DNA of 64,000 nt. Source: Halotalea alkalilenta DSM 17697 (GTDB lineage Bacteria; Pseudomonadota; Gammaproteobacteria; Pseudomonadales; Halomonadaceae). Location: positions 1 through 64,000 of the forward strand of contig NZ_JHYY01000013.1 in assembly GCF_000621205.1 (NCBI RefSeq), in the 5' to 3' direction. Below, piece after piece: positions 16,339 to 26,066 of this stretch (position 1 is the first letter of the stretch; every line of letters starts with the position of its first letter). Position numbers and translations under genes: made by a program. The notes beneath the pieces are model-generated. The model saw only the letters and a program-made list of their open reading frames with translations, did no database searches and was not told the origin of the DNA.

Positions 16339-19203
16339 ATGAGCCGCCGCATGGAACCGATGGACAAGACCTACCGCCCCGATCTGCTCGAGACCCGCTG
16401 GTACCAGCGCTGGGAAAAAGACGGACGCTTCGCGCCCTCGGGCCACGGCCAGCCCTACTCGATCATGATCCCGCCGCCGAACGTCACCGGCAGCCTGCAC
16501 ATGGGCCACGCCTTCCAGGACACGCTGATGGACACCCTGGTGCGCTTCAAGCGGATGCAGGGACACAACACGCTTTGGCAGGTCGGCACCGATCATGCGG
16601 GGATCGCCACCCAGATGCTGGTCGAGCGCAAACTCGCCCATGAGCAGGGCAAGTCGCGCCACGACCTCGGCCGCGAGGCGTTCATCGACAAGGTATGGGA
16701 GTGGAAGGCCGAATCCGGCGGCCACATCACCCGCCAGCTGCGAAGGATGGGGGCGAGCGTCGACTGGTCGCGCGAACGCTTCACCATGGACGAAGGCTTC
16801 TACAAGGCCGTCCAGGAAGTGTTCGTGCGCCTGCACGACGAAGGGCTGATCTATCGCGGCAAGCGGTTGGTCAACTGGGACCCGGCGCTGCTCACCGCGA
16901 TCTCCGATCTCGAGGTCGAGTCCCATGATGAACAGGGCTCGCTCTGGCACATTCGCTATCCGCTCGCCGACGGCGCGACCACCGCGGACGGCAAGGACCA
17001 CATCATCGTCGCCACCACCCGTCCCGAGACCCTGCTCGGCGATACCTGCGTAGCGGTCCACCCCGAGGACGAACGCTACGCCCAGCTGGTCGGCAAGTTC
17101 GTCGAGCTGCCGCTGGTCGGCCGCAGGATCCCGATCGTCAAGGACGACTACGTCGAGCGCGACTTCGGTACCGGCTGCGTGAAGATCACCCCGGCGCACG
17201 ATTTCAACGACTACGAAGTCGGCAAGCGTCATCAGAGCGCACTGATCAACGTGCTGACGCCGGATGCCAGGATCCGCGCCGAAGCGGAGATCTACGACTT
17301 CTCCGGCAAGCCGTCGCAGGCTTTCGACCCGGCGCTGCCCTCCGTCTATGCGGGGCTCGCGCGCGAAGAGGCACGGGCACGCATCGTCGCGGACCTCGAT
17401 GCCCAAGGGCTGCTCGAGAAGGTCGAGCCCCATGCGCTCAAGGTGCCGCGCGGCGACCGCTCGGGCACGGTGATCGAGCCGCTTTTGACAGATCAATGGT
17501 TCGTCGCCGTCGAAAGCCTGGCCAAACCGGCGATCGAGGCGGTGGAGAACGGCTCGATCCGCTTCGTGCCGAAGAACTACGAGAACATGTACTTCGCCTG
17601 GATGCGCGACCTGCAGGACTGGTGCATCTCGCGCCAGCTGTGGTGGGGCCACCGCATCCCGGCCTGGTTCGACGAGGCGGGCAACGTCTACGTGGCGCGC
17701 AGCGAAGCGCAGGCACGCGAGAAGTACGGACTCGCCGCCGATGTCGCGCTGCGCCAGGACGACGACGTGCTCGACACCTGGTTCAGCTCTGCGCTTTGGA
17801 CCTTCGCCACCCTCGGCTGGCCGGAAAAGACCCCGGAGCTTGCGACCTTCCATCCGACCAGCGCGCTGGTCACCGGTTTCGACATCATCTTCTTCTGGGT
17901 CGCCCGGATGATCATGATGACGCTCAAGTTCACCGGCCAAGTGCCGTTCGAGACCGTCTATGTCCATGGCCTGGTACGCGATGGCCAGGGCCAGAAGATG
18001 TCGAAGTCGAAGGGCAACGTGCTCGACCCGATCGACCTGATCGACGGGATCGAGCTCGACTCGCTGGTCGAGAAGCGCACCGGCAACATGATGCAGCCGC
18101 AGAAGGCGAGCAAGATCGCCAAGGCGACCCGCAGCGAGTTCCCCGATGGCATCGAGCCCCACGGCACCGATGCGCTGCGCTACACCTATCTGTCGCTGGC
18201 ATCGACCGGACGCGACATCAAGTTCGACATGGGCCGCCTCGACGGCTATCGCAACTTCTGCAACAAACTGTGGAACGCTGCGCGCTACGTACTCTCCAAC
18301 GCCGAGGGCGAAGACTGCGGCCAGCAGGGTGAGCCGGTCGAGCTCAGTCTCGCCGATCGCTACATCATCTCGCGGCTGCAGCAGGTCGAGACCCAGCTCA
18401 CCCGAGCGCTCGACGAGTATCGCTTCGACCACGCCTCCCAAGCGCTCTACGAGTTCGTCTGGAACGAGTACTGCGACTGGTATCTCGAGCTCTCGAAGCC
18501 GGTGCTGTGGGACGACGAGGCGAGCCTCGAACTCAAGCGCGGCACCCGGCGCACCCTGGTACGGGTGCTCGAGACCATCCTGCGCCTGGCGCACCCGATG
18601 ATGCCGTTCATCACCGAGGAGATTTGGCAGCGGGTCGCACCGCTCGCCGGCCGCGCGCTCGAAGCCGATGCCTCGATCATGACCCAGGCCTGGCCGGTGG
18701 CCGACGATGACAAGACCGACCAGCGCGCGGTCGACGACATCGAATGGCTCAAGCAGGTGATCAACGCGGTGCGCAACATCCGCGCTGAAATGAACATAGC
18801 GCCCGGCAAGGGGCTGCCGCTTTATCTCTGCGGCGGCGATGCCGAGGATCGCCGCCGCCTGGCGGAGAACGAGCGCTTCCTCGCCAAGCTCGCCAAGCTC
18901 GAAAGCGTGGCGTTCACCGAGGCCGCCGAAGTGCCGGTGTCCGCGCTGGCGAGCGTCGGGGCGCTCGAGGTACGGGTACCGATGGCCGGGCTGATCGACA
19001 AGGAGGCCGAACTCAACCGTCTCGACAAGCAGCTCGAGCAGCAGCGCAAGCTGGTCGACGGCATCCAGCGCAAGCTCGGCAACCAAGGCTTCGTCGCCAA
19101 GGCGCCGGCCGCCGTGGTCGAAAAGGAACGTGCCCGCCTCGACGAGGCACAGCAGGCGATCGCTCTGCTCGGCGACCAGCGCGCCAAGATCGAGTCGCTC
19201 TAG
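16339..19203 (+). CDS. valS: Valyl-tRNA synthetase
   Basis: A 954-residue class I aminoacyl-tRNA synthetase that charges tRNA(Val). It has the HIGH-type motif [19 protein letters not shown] near residue 50 and [15 protein letters not shown] near 555. Between these lies the editing (CP1) domain with [19 protein letters not shown] and the [19 protein letters not shown] signature. The C-terminal [20 protein letters not shown] coiled coil binds tRNA. Starts at 16339 or 16360 ([11 protein letters not shown], as in E. coli) are both possible. It is followed by a hairpin at 19226-19257. Confidence 0.96.
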   Translation: MSRRMEPMDKTYRPDLLETRWYQRWEKDGRFAPSGHGQPYSIMIPPPNVTGSLHMGHAFQDTLMDTLVRFKRMQGHNTLWQVGTDHAGIATQMLVERKLAHEQGKSRHDLGREAFIDKVWEWKAESGGHITRQLRRMGASVDWSRERFTMDEGFYKAVQEVFVRLHDEGLIYRGKRLVNWDPALLTAISDLEVESHDEQGSLWHIRYPLADGATTADGKDHIIVATTRPETLLGDTCVAVHPEDERYAQLVGKFVELPLVGRRIPIVKDDYVERDFGTGCVKITPAHDFNDYEVGKRHQSALINVLTPDARIRAEAEIYDFSGKPSQAFDPALPSVYAGLAREEARARIVADLDAQGLLEKVEPHALKVPRGDRSGTVIEPLLTDQWFVAVESLAKPAIEAVENGSIRFVPKNYENMYFAWMRDLQDWCISRQLWWGHRIPAWFDEAGNVYVARSEAQAREKYGLAADVALRQDDDVLDTWFSSALWTFATLGWPEKTPELATFHPTSALVTGFDIIFFWVARMIMMTLKFTGQVPFETVYVHGLVRDGQGQKMSKSKGNVLDPIDLIDGIELDSLVEKRTGNMMQPQKASKIAKATRSEFPDGIEPHGTDALRYTYLSLASTGRDIKFDMGRLDGYRNFCNKLWNAARYVLSNAEGEDCGQQGEPVELSLADRYIISRLQQVETQLTRALDEYRFDHASQALYEFVWNEYCDWYLELSKPVLWDDEASLELKRGTRRTLVRVLETILRLAHPMMPFITEEIWQRVAPLAGRALEADASIMTQAWPVADDDKTDQRAVDDIEWLKQVINAVRNIRAEMNIAPGKGLPLYLCGGDAEDRRRLAENERFLAKLAKLESVAFTEAAEVPVSALASVGALEVRVPMAGLIDKEAELNRLDKQLEQQRKLVDGIQRKLGNQGFVAKAPAAVVEKERARLDEAQQAIALLGDQRAKIESL

Positions 19204-19225
19204 CCACCAGCCGCCATGCAGGTCG

Positions 19226-19257
19226 ATGCCCCATCGCGTGAGAGCGCGATGGGGCAT
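19226..19257. terminator. Hairpin downstream of valS
   Basis: ATGCCCCATCGCG pairs perfectly with CGCGATGGGGCAT around a TGAGAG loop, 22 bp after the valS stop. There is no T-run after it, so it may be a weak terminator or a 3' stabiliser. Confidence 0.55.
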
Positions 19258-19359
19258 GTCTATTGCGGCTGGCGCGCATAATCGAACAGTGTTTTCATTA
19301 AGGAAATATTAGAATAGACTGGGCGCTCGGCTTACTCGACGCCTTGCGCGTCCAGCTGG

Positions 19360-19397
19360 CCGCCATGGCGACGCCGCGTTGCCATGGCGGCTTTTTT
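19360..19397 (+). terminator. Strong intrinsic terminator in the lpxT leader (possible attenuator)
   Basis: CCGCCATGGC pairs with GCCATGGCGG across an 11-base loop and is followed by CTTTTTT. It ends about 28 bp before the likely lpxT start. A possible promoter (-10 TAGAAT near 19310) lies upstream of it, so lpxT transcripts from there must read through it. It could also simply be a second valS terminator. Confidence 0.7.
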
Positions 19398-19425
19398 CGA
19401 CCTCGAGACCCGCCCGGATCCGCCC

Positions 19426-20142
19426 ATGTCGCTCAGACCCATCCTGCTGCTCAACCTCATCGGCCTGCTGCTGCTGCTAAGCTGGTGGCAGACCCTGGCC
19501 CCCTTCTGGCCAGCGCTCAACGCCTGGGTATTCCACGCGTTCAACCAGACCCTGACCGCGGACAACCTCGGCTGGGTCAACCTGGTCGCAGCGCTCAACA
19601 CGCGGACATTCGATGCCGCATCCTTTCTGGTGATGGTCGCGGTACTACTGCTCGCGGTCAGCCGCGACCGGCGCAAGGGTCGGCTCTGGCATTGGTTCGG
19701 GGTCGGCTTCGTGATGCTGTTCTCGGCCGGGGTGATCGCGCTGATCAACAACGAGCTACCCTACGGGCACCCGAGCCCGACGCTCTACTTCCAGTCGCTC
19801 GGTGAACCGGTCAACTTCATCACCCAGTTGGTGGACTTCTCCACCAAGGACAGCGCGGGCAACAGCTTCCCTGGCGACCACGGCATGATGCTGATGGTCT
19901 TCGCCGCCTTCATGATGCGCTTCGCCGACCGCCCCTGCGCCATCCTCGCCGCTGCGATGATCCCAGTGTTCAGCCTGCCGCGGATCATCGGTGGCGGCCA
20001 TTGGCTCGAGGACGTATTCATGGGGTCGCTTTCGATCTCGCTGCTGCTGCTGCCGTGGATTCTGCTCACGCCCCTGGCCCCTGGCGCGGTAGCCGCCATC
20101 GAGCGCCTCGCCCGCCGGCTCGACCTACCGTTTTCGCGCTGA
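19426..20142 (+). CDS. lpxT: Lipid A 1-diphosphate synthase LpxT (PAP2 family)
   Basis: A 238-residue inner-membrane PAP2 enzyme that transfers phosphate from undecaprenyl diphosphate to lipid A. Similarity to E. coli LpxT runs throughout: LLNLIGLLLLLSWW at the start, NTRTFDAASFLVMVAVLLL, the phosphatase motif KDSAGNSFPGDHGMMLMVFA, then RIIGGGHWLEDVFMGSLSIS and LLLLPWILLTPLAP. The open frame begins at 19384, inside a terminator hairpin, so I chose the ATG at 19426 (MSLRPILLLN), which matches E. coli. It is convergent with pstB. Confidence 0.85.
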   Translation: MSLRPILLLNLIGLLLLLSWWQTLAPFWPALNAWVFHAFNQTLTADNLGWVNLVAALNTRTFDAASFLVMVAVLLLAVSRDRRKGRLWHWFGVGFVMLFSAGVIALINNELPYGHPSPTLYFQSLGEPVNFITQLVDFSTKDSAGNSFPGDHGMMLMVFAAFMMRFADRPCAILAAAMIPVFSLPRIIGGGHWLEDVFMGSLSISLLLLPWILLTPLAPGAVAAIERLARRLDLPFSR

Positions 20143-20148
20143 AACCCA

Positions 20149-20187
20149 AACGCCAGCGCCCTACGAAGGGTGCCGGCGTTCGTTTTT
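20149..20187. terminator. Bidirectional terminator between lpxT and pstB
   Basis: AACGCCAGCGCCCT pairs with AGGGTGCCGGCGTT (one mismatch and a wobble pair), loop ACGA, followed by CGTTTTT. It sits between convergent stop codons and probably serves lpxT; the pst transcript may also end here. Confidence 0.7.
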
Positions 20188-20208
20188 CCAGCATAGCGGT
20201 CCGGAAGA

Positions 20209-21093
20209 TCAGCCGTAGCGGCCGGTGATGTAGTCCTCGGTGCGCTTGTTGCCCGGCTGGGTGAATATCTTCGAGGTGCGGTCGTACTCGATCAGCTCGC
20301 CCAGGTACATGAAGGCGGTCATGTCGGAGACGCGCGCGGCCTGCTGCATGTTGTGGGTGACGATGACGATGGTGTAGTCCTGCTTGAGCTCGTTGACCAG
20401 GTCTTCGATGTAGCCGGTCGAGATCGGGTCGAGCGCCGAGGTCGGCTCGTCGAGCAGGATCACCTCGGGCTTGATCGCAATGCTGCGAGCGATGCACAGG
20501 CGCTGCTGCTGGCCCCCGGAGAGGGCCTGGCCGCTCTGGCGCAGCTTGTCCTTGACCTCGTCCCACAGCGCCGCCTTGCGCAGCGCCCATTCGACCCGTT
20601 CGGCCATCTCGCGGGCGGAGAGCCGCTCGTAGAGCTTGACCCCGAAGGCAATGTTGTCGAACACCGACATCGGGAACGGAGTCGGGCGCTGGAACACCAT
20701 CCCGATCCGCGCCCGCAGCAGGTTGACGTCGACCTTGCCATCGTTGATGTCCTGGCCGTCGAGCAGCAGCTTGCCTTCGGTACGCATCCCCGGATAAAGA
20801 TCGTGGATACGGTTGAAGCAGCGCAGCAGGGTCGACTTGCCGCAGCCGGAAGGACCGATGAAAGCGGTCACCCGGTTGGCGGGCACCGTCATGCTGATGT
20901 CCTTCAGCGCATGGAACTGGCCATAGTAGAAATTGAGCCCTTCGACCTCGAGCTTGGCCTGGGTCGCGACATCAGCCGTCGTCTCACCACCCGGCGAGCG
21001 TAGCCGGGGCTTGGCGATGGTCGGTCTTTCGCCGGCCGTCGCCTGCGCACCGGCCGGCAGGTTGGACTCGTCATTGAGGTTGGATGAGGACAT
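20209..21093 (-). CDS. pstB: Phosphate ABC transporter ATP-binding protein PstB
   Basis: A 294-residue ABC ATPase energising phosphate import through PstCA. After a 45-residue low-complexity N-terminal tail come Walker A ([17 protein letters not shown]), the PstB-typical [20 protein letters not shown], the signature [20 protein letters not shown] and Walker B ([15 protein letters not shown]), then the switch histidine in [15 protein letters not shown]. The N-terminal extension is longer than in E. coli (257 residues). It is the last gene of pstSCAB; phoU is not next to it in this window. Confidence 0.94.
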   Translation of the reverse strand: MSSSNLNDESNLPAGAQATAGERPTIAKPRLRSPGGETTADVATQAKLEVEGLNFYYGQFHALKDISMTVPANRVTAFIGPSGCGKSTLLRCFNRIHDLYPGMRTEGKLLLDGQDINDGKVDVNLLRARIGMVFQRPTPFPMSVFDNIAFGVKLYERLSAREMAERVEWALRKAALWDEVKDKLRQSGQALSGGQQQRLCIARSIAIKPEVILLDEPTSALDPISTGYIEDLVNELKQDYTIVIVTHNMQQAARVSDMTAFMYLGELIEYDRTSKIFTQPGNKRTEDYITGRYG

Positions 21094-21095
21094 GA

Positions 21096-21950
21096 CTACC
21101 TCTTGTTCGACTCTCGCGACACGATGCGCGCGATGATGTTGAGAATCAGGATGGCGGCAGTGAGGATCAACGCACCGGCCCAGGCGAGCTCGACCTGTCG
21201 GGGGATGAACGAGTTGATCGTCATGTTCTGGTAGAGCGTCATCGGCAGGTTGGGCATCTCACTGCCGAGATTGAAGAAGTTCCACTGGTTCGAGTTCAGC
21301 GAGGTAAAGATCAGCGGCGCGGTTTCGCCGCTGATCCGCGCGCAGCCCAGCAGTACGCCGGTGATGATCCCCGCGCGGGCACCGCTGTAGCAGACCCGCA
21401 CCACCACCCACCAGCGGTGGGCACCGAGGGCCGACGCGGCTTCCCGCAGGGTGTTGGGCACCAGCTTCAGCATGTCCTCGGTGGAGCGAATCACCACCGG
21501 GATGATGATCACGGCCAGCGCGGCGATCCCGGCCCAGCCGGAAAAGCGCCCCATCGGCAGCACCACCACCGCGTAGATGAACAGCCCGATGATGATCGAG
21601 GGTGCCGACAGCAGCACGTCGTTGATGAAGCGGATGACCGTAGCGAGCCTGGATCTACCGCCGTACTCGGCAAGCCAGGTTCCCGCTGCGATCCCGACGA
21701 TGGTGCCGACCACGGTACCGCCGACGGTCATGATCAGGCTGCCGATGATCGCATTGCCGAGCCCACCGCCGGACATCCGGGTACGCTCGGTGAACACCTC
21801 GAGCGACAGTGCGGTGGTGCCCTGCCACACCAGGGTGAACAGGATCAGCAGCAGCCAGACGATACCGAACACCGCGGCGCTGACGCAGAGCGTCATGATC
21901 GAACGGTTGATCAGCCGGCGGCGGCGGTAGACGGAATTCTCGTTTCTCAT
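21096..21950 (-). CDS. pstA: Phosphate ABC transporter permease PstA
   Basis: A 284-residue inner-membrane permease with six predicted helices. The binding-protein-dependent transport motif is [20 protein letters not shown], in the cytoplasmic loop that docks Pst[21 protein letters not shown] and [20 protein letters not shown] match PstA. It forms the translocation channel with PstC. The stop lies 2 bp before the pstB start and the gene follows pstC after 37 bp, so it is one operon. Confidence 0.92.
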   Translation of the reverse strand: MRNENSVYRRRRLINRSIMTLCVSAAVFGIVWLLLILFTLVWQGTTALSLEVFTERTRMSGGGLGNAIIGSLIMTVGGTVVGTIVGIAAGTWLAEYGGRSRLATVIRFINDVLLSAPSIIIGLFIYAVVVLPMGRFSGWAGIAALAVIIIPVVIRSTEDMLKLVPNTLREAASALGAHRWWVVVRVCYSGARAGIITGVLLGCARISGETAPLIFTSLNSNQWNFFNLGSEMPNLPMTLYQNMTINSFIPRQVELAWAGALILTAAILILNIIARIVSRESNKR

Positions 21951-21987
21951 CTTATCGTCCGGTACGGGGTCAGGGTGAGGATCGGGA

Positions 21988-22929
21988 TCAAGGTGCGCGG
22001 CGCTCGATGCGCATCAGCATGTAGCGCGCGATCGCAAGCACCACGAAGGTGATCAAAAACAGCACCAGCCCGAGCGCGAGCAGCGCCGAGCGCTGGATGC
22101 CATCGGCCTCGGGGAACTGGCTGGCGATCAGCGCGGCGATCGAGGTTCCCTGCCCGGTCAGCGTCGGATGGAGGAACAAGTTGTTGCCGATCACGAAGGC
22201 CACCGCCATGGTCTCGCCGAGCGCCCGGCCAAGGCCGAGGATGACCCCGCCGACCAGCCCGCCGCGCACCGAGGGGAAGATCACGCTGCGCACCACCTCC
22301 CAGGTGGTGCAGCCGAGCCCATAGGCCGACTCGCGGGTCACCGAAGGCACGGTGGACATCACATCGCGGGTGATCGCGGTGATGAAGGGAATGATCATCA
22401 CCGCGAGGATGATCCCGGCGGTGGCAAGGCCCGTGCCGGCGGGGAACAGCTCGGGCGCGAGCCACTGCAGGAATGGCCCGAGCACCATGATCCCCCACAT
22501 CCCGTAGATGATCGAGGGAATGCCGGCGAGCAGCTCGATGGTGACGCCGAGCGGCCGACGCAGCGCCGCCGGGCATTTCTCGGTGAGGAAGATCGCGATG
22601 CCGAACGACACCGGAACCGCGATCGCCACCGCGATCAGCGAGGTCACCAAGGTACCGTAGATCGCAGGCCAGGCGCCGAATACCTCCTGGTTGGCCGACC
22701 AGCGGGTCTGGGTGAAGAAGTCCGCACCGTAGGTGGCGAGCGCAGGCCAGGCCGAGATCAACAAAGACAGCATGATCGCGCCCAGGAGCGCCAGCACCAG
22801 CACCGCGAAACTGCAGGTACCGCGCTCGAACCAGCGGTCGATCATGCCATTGCGGGCCAAAAGCCGCAGCTCGCGGCGATTGGCGCCGAGATGATGCGGC
22901 TGGTCGGAGCGGCTCTGCTCGCTACTCAT
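21988..22929 (-). CDS. pstC: Phosphate ABC transporter permease PstC
   Basis: A 313-residue permease partner of PstA. A charged N-terminus leads to six membrane helices. The ATPase-contact motif is RESAYGLGCTTWEVVRSVIF, and LLAGIPSIIYGMWGIMVLGP is the conserved PstC segment. The large periplasmic stretch after helix 1 (FFTQTRWSANQEVFGAWPA) matches the family. It follows pstS after 101 bp that hold a strong hairpin. Confidence 0.92.
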   Translation of the reverse strand: MSSEQSRSDQPHHLGANRRELRLLARNGMIDRWFERGTCSFAVLVLALLGAIMLSLLISAWPALATYGADFFTQTRWSANQEVFGAWPAIYGTLVTSLIAVAIAVPVSFGIAIFLTEKCPAALRRPLGVTIELLAGIPSIIYGMWGIMVLGPFLQWLAPELFPAGTGLATAGIILAVMIIPFITAITRDVMSTVPSVTRESAYGLGCTTWEVVRSVIFPSVRGGLVGGVILGLGRALGETMAVAFVIGNNLFLHPTLTGQGTSIAALIASQFPEADGIQRSALLALGLVLFLITFVVLAIARYMLMRIERRAP

Positions 22930-22988
22930 GGCTGACTACCCATTTGGATGCTTGTCTCCCCTGCGCCAACTACGTGGCGCTACGATAG

Positions 22989-23019
22989 CGCCGGGACGCG
23001 CAGCCTGCGCGTCCCGGCG
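22989..23019. terminator. Hairpin between pstS and pstC (transcript attenuation or stability)
   Basis: A 13-bp perfect stem, CGCCGGGACGCGC against GCGCGTCCCGGCG, 11 bp after the pstS stop on the minus strand. There is no T-run. Such structures often let the binding-protein mRNA outnumber the permease mRNA. A second small hairpin (GCGCCA-ACTAC-GTGGCGC) lies next to it. Confidence 0.6.
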
Positions 23020-23030
23020 GCACGGCCTGT

Positions 23031-24080
23031 TTACTCTGCGCCGGTCCAGACCGGCTGGCCGTCGGCCTGGATCTGTGACCAGATGTTGGCCTTGACCAGT
23101 TCGACCACATTGTCGGGCATGCTGACGTAGTCGAGTGCGTTGGCCGCCGCTTCGCCATTGGCGTAGGCCCAGTCGAAGAACTCGAGCGCACTACGAGAAG
23201 CGGCCGCGTTGCTCGCCTGCTTGTGCATCAGGATGTACGAAACCCCGGTGATCGGCCAGCTCTGCTCGCCAGGCTGGTTGGTCAGCACCAGTGCGAAACC
23301 CGGTGCATTCGCCCAATCGGCGTTGGCGGCGGCGGCGGCGAAGCTCTCCGCGCTCGGTGCTACGTACTGGCCATCGCTGTTCTCGAGCTGCACGGCGTTG
23401 AGATCGTTTTGCTTGGCATAGGCGTATTCGACGTAGCCGATCGCCCCCCTGACGTTGCCCACCTGGGCGGCGACCCCGCCGTTGGCCTGAGCGCCGACCC
23501 CGCTCGGCCATGCCACCGAGTTGCCCTCGCCGACGGTATTGGAGAACGCTTCACTGACCTGGCTCAGGTAGTGGGTGAAGAGGAAGTTGGTGCCCGAGCC
23601 ATCGGAGCGATAGACCGGGGTGATCCGGGTATCGGGCAGCTCGATATCCGGATTGAGCGCGGCGATGCGTTCGTCGTTCCAGCGATCGATCTCACCAAGA
23701 TAGATCGCCGCGAGCGTCTCACCATCGAGCTTGAGCTCGCCGGCGGGGATATCCACATTGATCACCGGCACCACGCCGCCCATGATCATCGGGAACTGCA
23801 CCAGCCCATCGCGCTCCTGCTGCTCGGCGGAGAGCGGTGCGTCGGAGGCGCCGAAGGTCACGGTGCCCGCGGTGATCTGGCGAATCCCGCCGCCGGAGCC
23901 GATCGCCTGGTAGTTGAGGCCGACACCGCTTTCATCCTGGTAGTCATCCGCCCACTGCGAGTAGACCGGGTAAGGGAAGGTCGCGCCAGCACCGGTGATC
24001 GTCGAGGACTGCGCCTGGGCCTGAACGGAAACGCCGAGGGCCAGCGTGGCGGCGAACAGCAAAGAGGTGCGCTTGAGCAT
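23031..24080 (-). CDS. pstS: Phosphate ABC transporter substrate-binding protein PstS
   Basis: A 349-residue periplasmic protein. The signal peptide MLKRTSLLFAATLALGVSVQ ends AQA before QSS. The phosphate-binding loop TGAGATFPYPVYSQWADDY is followed by IGSGGGIRQITAGTVTFGAS and YRSDGSGTNFLFTHYLSQVS, where conserved serines, arginine and aspartate hold phosphate. The frame extends nine codons upstream, but MLKR at 24078-24080 gives a proper signal sequence. A candidate Pho box lies about 95 bp upstream. Confidence 0.93.
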   Translation of the reverse strand: MLKRTSLLFAATLALGVSVQAQAQSSTITGAGATFPYPVYSQWADDYQDESGVGLNYQAIGSGGGIRQITAGTVTFGASDAPLSAEQQERDGLVQFPMIMGGVVPVINVDIPAGELKLDGETLAAIYLGEIDRWNDERIAALNPDIELPDTRITPVYRSDGSGTNFLFTHYLSQVSEAFSNTVGEGNSVAWPSGVGAQANGGVAAQVGNVRGAIGYVEYAYAKQNDLNAVQLENSDGQYVAPSAESFAAAAANADWANAPGFALVLTNQPGEQSWPITGVSYILMHKQASNAAASRSALEFFDWAYANGEAAANALDYVSMPDNVVELVKANIWSQIQADGQPVWTGAE

Positions 24081-24173
24081 TCGTGATCTCCAAGGGAGAG
24101 CTGACACTAGGAAGAACCGGCAAGTGTGGACGGAGGGGATGCCTCCGACGTGGTGCTACCCTATCAACGCCAT

Positions 24174-24191
24174 ATGTCAGTTTTGTGTCAC
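24174..24191. promoter_or_regulatory. Candidate Pho box (PhoB site) between pstS and sbp
   Basis: ATGTCAGTTTTGTGTCAC contains two TGTCA units separated by six bases, the spacing of the E. coli Pho box (CTGTCAT, 4 bp, CTGTCAT). Read on the minus strand, in the direction of pstS, the site also matches the consensus at 14 of 18 positions. TTGATAGGGT 6-7 bp downstream on that strand could be the -10 region. Confidence 0.5.
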
Positions 24192-24237
24192 CGACATGGC
24201 GTTGGCATGACGAGGACATCGGCATATTCAAAACGAG

Positions 24238-24273
24238 AATAACAAAACCAAAACTCTGTATTTAGTGGTTATT
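24238..24273 (+). promoter_or_regulatory. AT-rich interrupted dyad upstream of sbp
   Basis: AATAAC and GTTATT are separated by 24 bases of AT-rich sequence in an otherwise GC-rich region, about 75 bp before sbp. LysR-type regulators such as CysB bind loose AT-rich dyads in front of sulfur genes, so this is a possible site. The match is not specific. Confidence 0.25.
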
Positions 24274-24346
24274 AAAGAAGCCCCTAACCTGCTCCCACTG
24301 CGCGGCCTTCGAAGCGCCGCATCGCTTTGTCCTCAGGGAGCCACAA

Positions 24347-25414
24347 ATGTCGTTTCGTCCATCGCTGGTCATTCCACTCGCCCTGGCCGCCGCACTCATC
24401 CTGCCCCAAGGCGCGCGGGCCGAGAGCATCACCCTGCTCAACGTCTCTTATGATCCCACCCGGGAACTCTACCAGGACTACAATGCCGCCTTCCGCGAGT
24501 GGTACCGCACCCAAAGCGGCGACGACGTCACCGTGCAAACCAGCCACGGCGGCTCCGGCAGCCAGGCGCGCAGTGTGATCGAAGGCGCCCCCGCCGATGT
24601 AGTCACCCTGGCGCTGGCCTACGACATCGATGCGGTCGCCCAGCGCAACGGCGGAGTGGCCGAGGATTGGCAGCAGGCGCTGCCCGACAACTCCACGCCC
24701 TATACCTCGACCATCGTGTTCCTGGTGCGCAAGGGAAACCCGAAGAACATCCATGACTGGGACGATCTGATCAGAGACGACGTCTCGGTGATCACCCCCA
24801 ATCCCAAGACCTCGGGCGGCGCCCGCTGGAACTACCTCGCCGCCTGGGCCTGGGCGCTCAAGCAGCAGCTCGGCGATCTGTCCAAGCTCGACGACCCGGC
24901 CTTCGAACAAGAAGTCGCCGCCGCTCAGGAGCATGCCCGCGACTACGTCTCCAAGCTCTACGCCAACGTCGCGATACTCGACAGCGGCGCCCGCGGCGCG
25001 ACCAACACGTTCATCCAACGCGGCCAGGGCGACGTGCTGCTGGCGTGGGAGAACGAAGCCTTCCTCGCCACCGAGGAGCTCGGCGAAGGAGAGTACGAGA
25101 TCGTCGCGCCAAGCCTGAGCATCCTCACCGAGCCGCCGGTGGCGCTGGTCGAAGGCAACGTCTCGCGCAAGGGTGAAGCAGCCGAACGCGCCGCCCGCGC
25201 CTATCTCGAGCACCTCTACTCCCCCGAGGGACAGCGCATCGCTGCTGCCCACTACTACCGCCCGCGCAATCCGCAAGGCGTACCGGCCGAGGACTTGGCC
25301 CGCTTCCCCGAGCTCGACCTGGTGACCATCGACGACGTCTTCGGCGGATGGAGCCAGGCCCAGAGCCAGCACTTCGGCGACAACGGGGTGTTCGACCAGA
25401 TCTTCCGTCGTTGA
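24347..25414 (+). CDS. sbp: Sulfate/thiosulfate ABC transporter substrate-binding protein
   Basis: A 355-residue periplasmic protein. The signal peptide ends GARA before [20 protein letters not shown], which is the sulfate-binding protein N-terminus. Further hallmarks are [20 protein letters not shown] (oxyanion-binding loop), [20 protein letters not shown] and [20 protein letters not shown]. Normally it works with CysTWA, which are not in this window. Here it precedes ssuE by 29 bp, which puts sulfate and sulfonate uptake under one promoter. Confidence 0.9.
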   Translation: MSFRPSLVIPLALAAALILPQGARAESITLLNVSYDPTRELYQDYNAAFREWYRTQSGDDVTVQTSHGGSGSQARSVIEGAPADVVTLALAYDIDAVAQRNGGVAEDWQQALPDNSTPYTSTIVFLVRKGNPKNIHDWDDLIRDDVSVITPNPKTSGGARWNYLAAWAWALKQQLGDLSKLDDPAFEQEVAAAQEHARDYVSKLYANVAILDSGARGATNTFIQRGQGDVLLAWENEAFLATEELGEGEYEIVAPSLSILTEPPVALVEGNVSRKGEAAERAARAYLEHLYSPEGQRIAAAHYYRPRNPQGVPAEDLARFPELDLVTIDDVFGGWSQAQSQHFGDNGVFDQIFRR

Positions 25415-25443
25415 ACCGCGACACCGTTTCCTAGGAGCAGCAC

Positions 25444-26034
25444 ATGCACGTCGTCGTGATCCACGGCAGCCCATCCGCCCCATCGCGCTCCTCCGCGCTC
25501 GCCGAGCATCTGGCCGAGCGCCTCGAGGCGCTCGGGATCGACTGCGATCATGCCCGCCTGGAACAGTTCAGCGCCGCTTCGCTGCTCGGGGTCGACACTT
25601 CCGATCCCGCGATTCGCGAGTACCTGGCCAAGATCGACCGCGCCCGGGGAGTGATCATCGCCACCCCGGTCTATACCGGCTCGATCACCGCACTGACCAA
25701 GTCGCTGCTCGAGGTGATCCCCGAGCGCCACCTGCGCGGACGCCCCGCGCTGGTGCTCGCAAGCGGCGGCTCCGCGGCCAGCGTACAGGCGGCGGAACAC
25801 GCGCTGGCACCGATCCTGCGCAATCTCAAGGCGACCCTGCTCGGCGCCAGCGTCTACACCGCGAGTGCCGAGCTGCCCTCGCGCAAGGACGAAAGCGGCA
25901 AGGTCATCGGCTATCGCTTCGAACCGCCGCTCGCGGCCCGCCTCGAGGAGGCGCTGGAGCACTTCCTGGTCCAGCTCGCGGGCCCCCCAAGCAGCGTTCT
26001 CCCCGCCGCCTGGACGTCGCGGCTGGCGTTATGA
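25444..26034 (+). CDS. ssuE: NAD(P)H-dependent FMN reductase SsuE
   Basis: A 196-residue flavodoxin-fold reductase. VVIHGSPSAPSRSSALAEHL is the phosphate-binding loop, followed by IATPVYTGSITALTKSLLEV, the SsuE/MsuE flavin site, and LASGGSAASVQAAEHALAPI. It supplies FMNH2 to two-component monooxygenases such as SsuD. The cognate ssuD is not adjacent, but three related flavin monooxygenases lie at 48.1, 61.2 and 63.5 kb. The stop overlaps a possible ssuC ATG at 26031. Confidence 0.87.
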   Translation: MHVVVIHGSPSAPSRSSALAEHLAERLEALGIDCDHARLEQFSAASLLGVDTSDPAIREYLAKIDRARGVIIATPVYTGSITALTKSLLEVIPERHLRGRPALVLASGGSAASVQAAEHALAPILRNLKATLLGASVYTASAELPSRKDESGKVIGYRFEPPLAARLEEALEHFLVQLAGPPSSVLPAAWTSRLAL

Positions 26035-26066
26035 AGCAGGATTCGCTCATACAGGAGAAAAGACCG

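Noticed and set aside
16051..19257. Very long minus-strand open frame (1068 codons) opposite valS
   Set aside because: It is the mirror of a GC-rich essential gene; the translation is rich in repeated DR, GE and RH patterns and matches no family.
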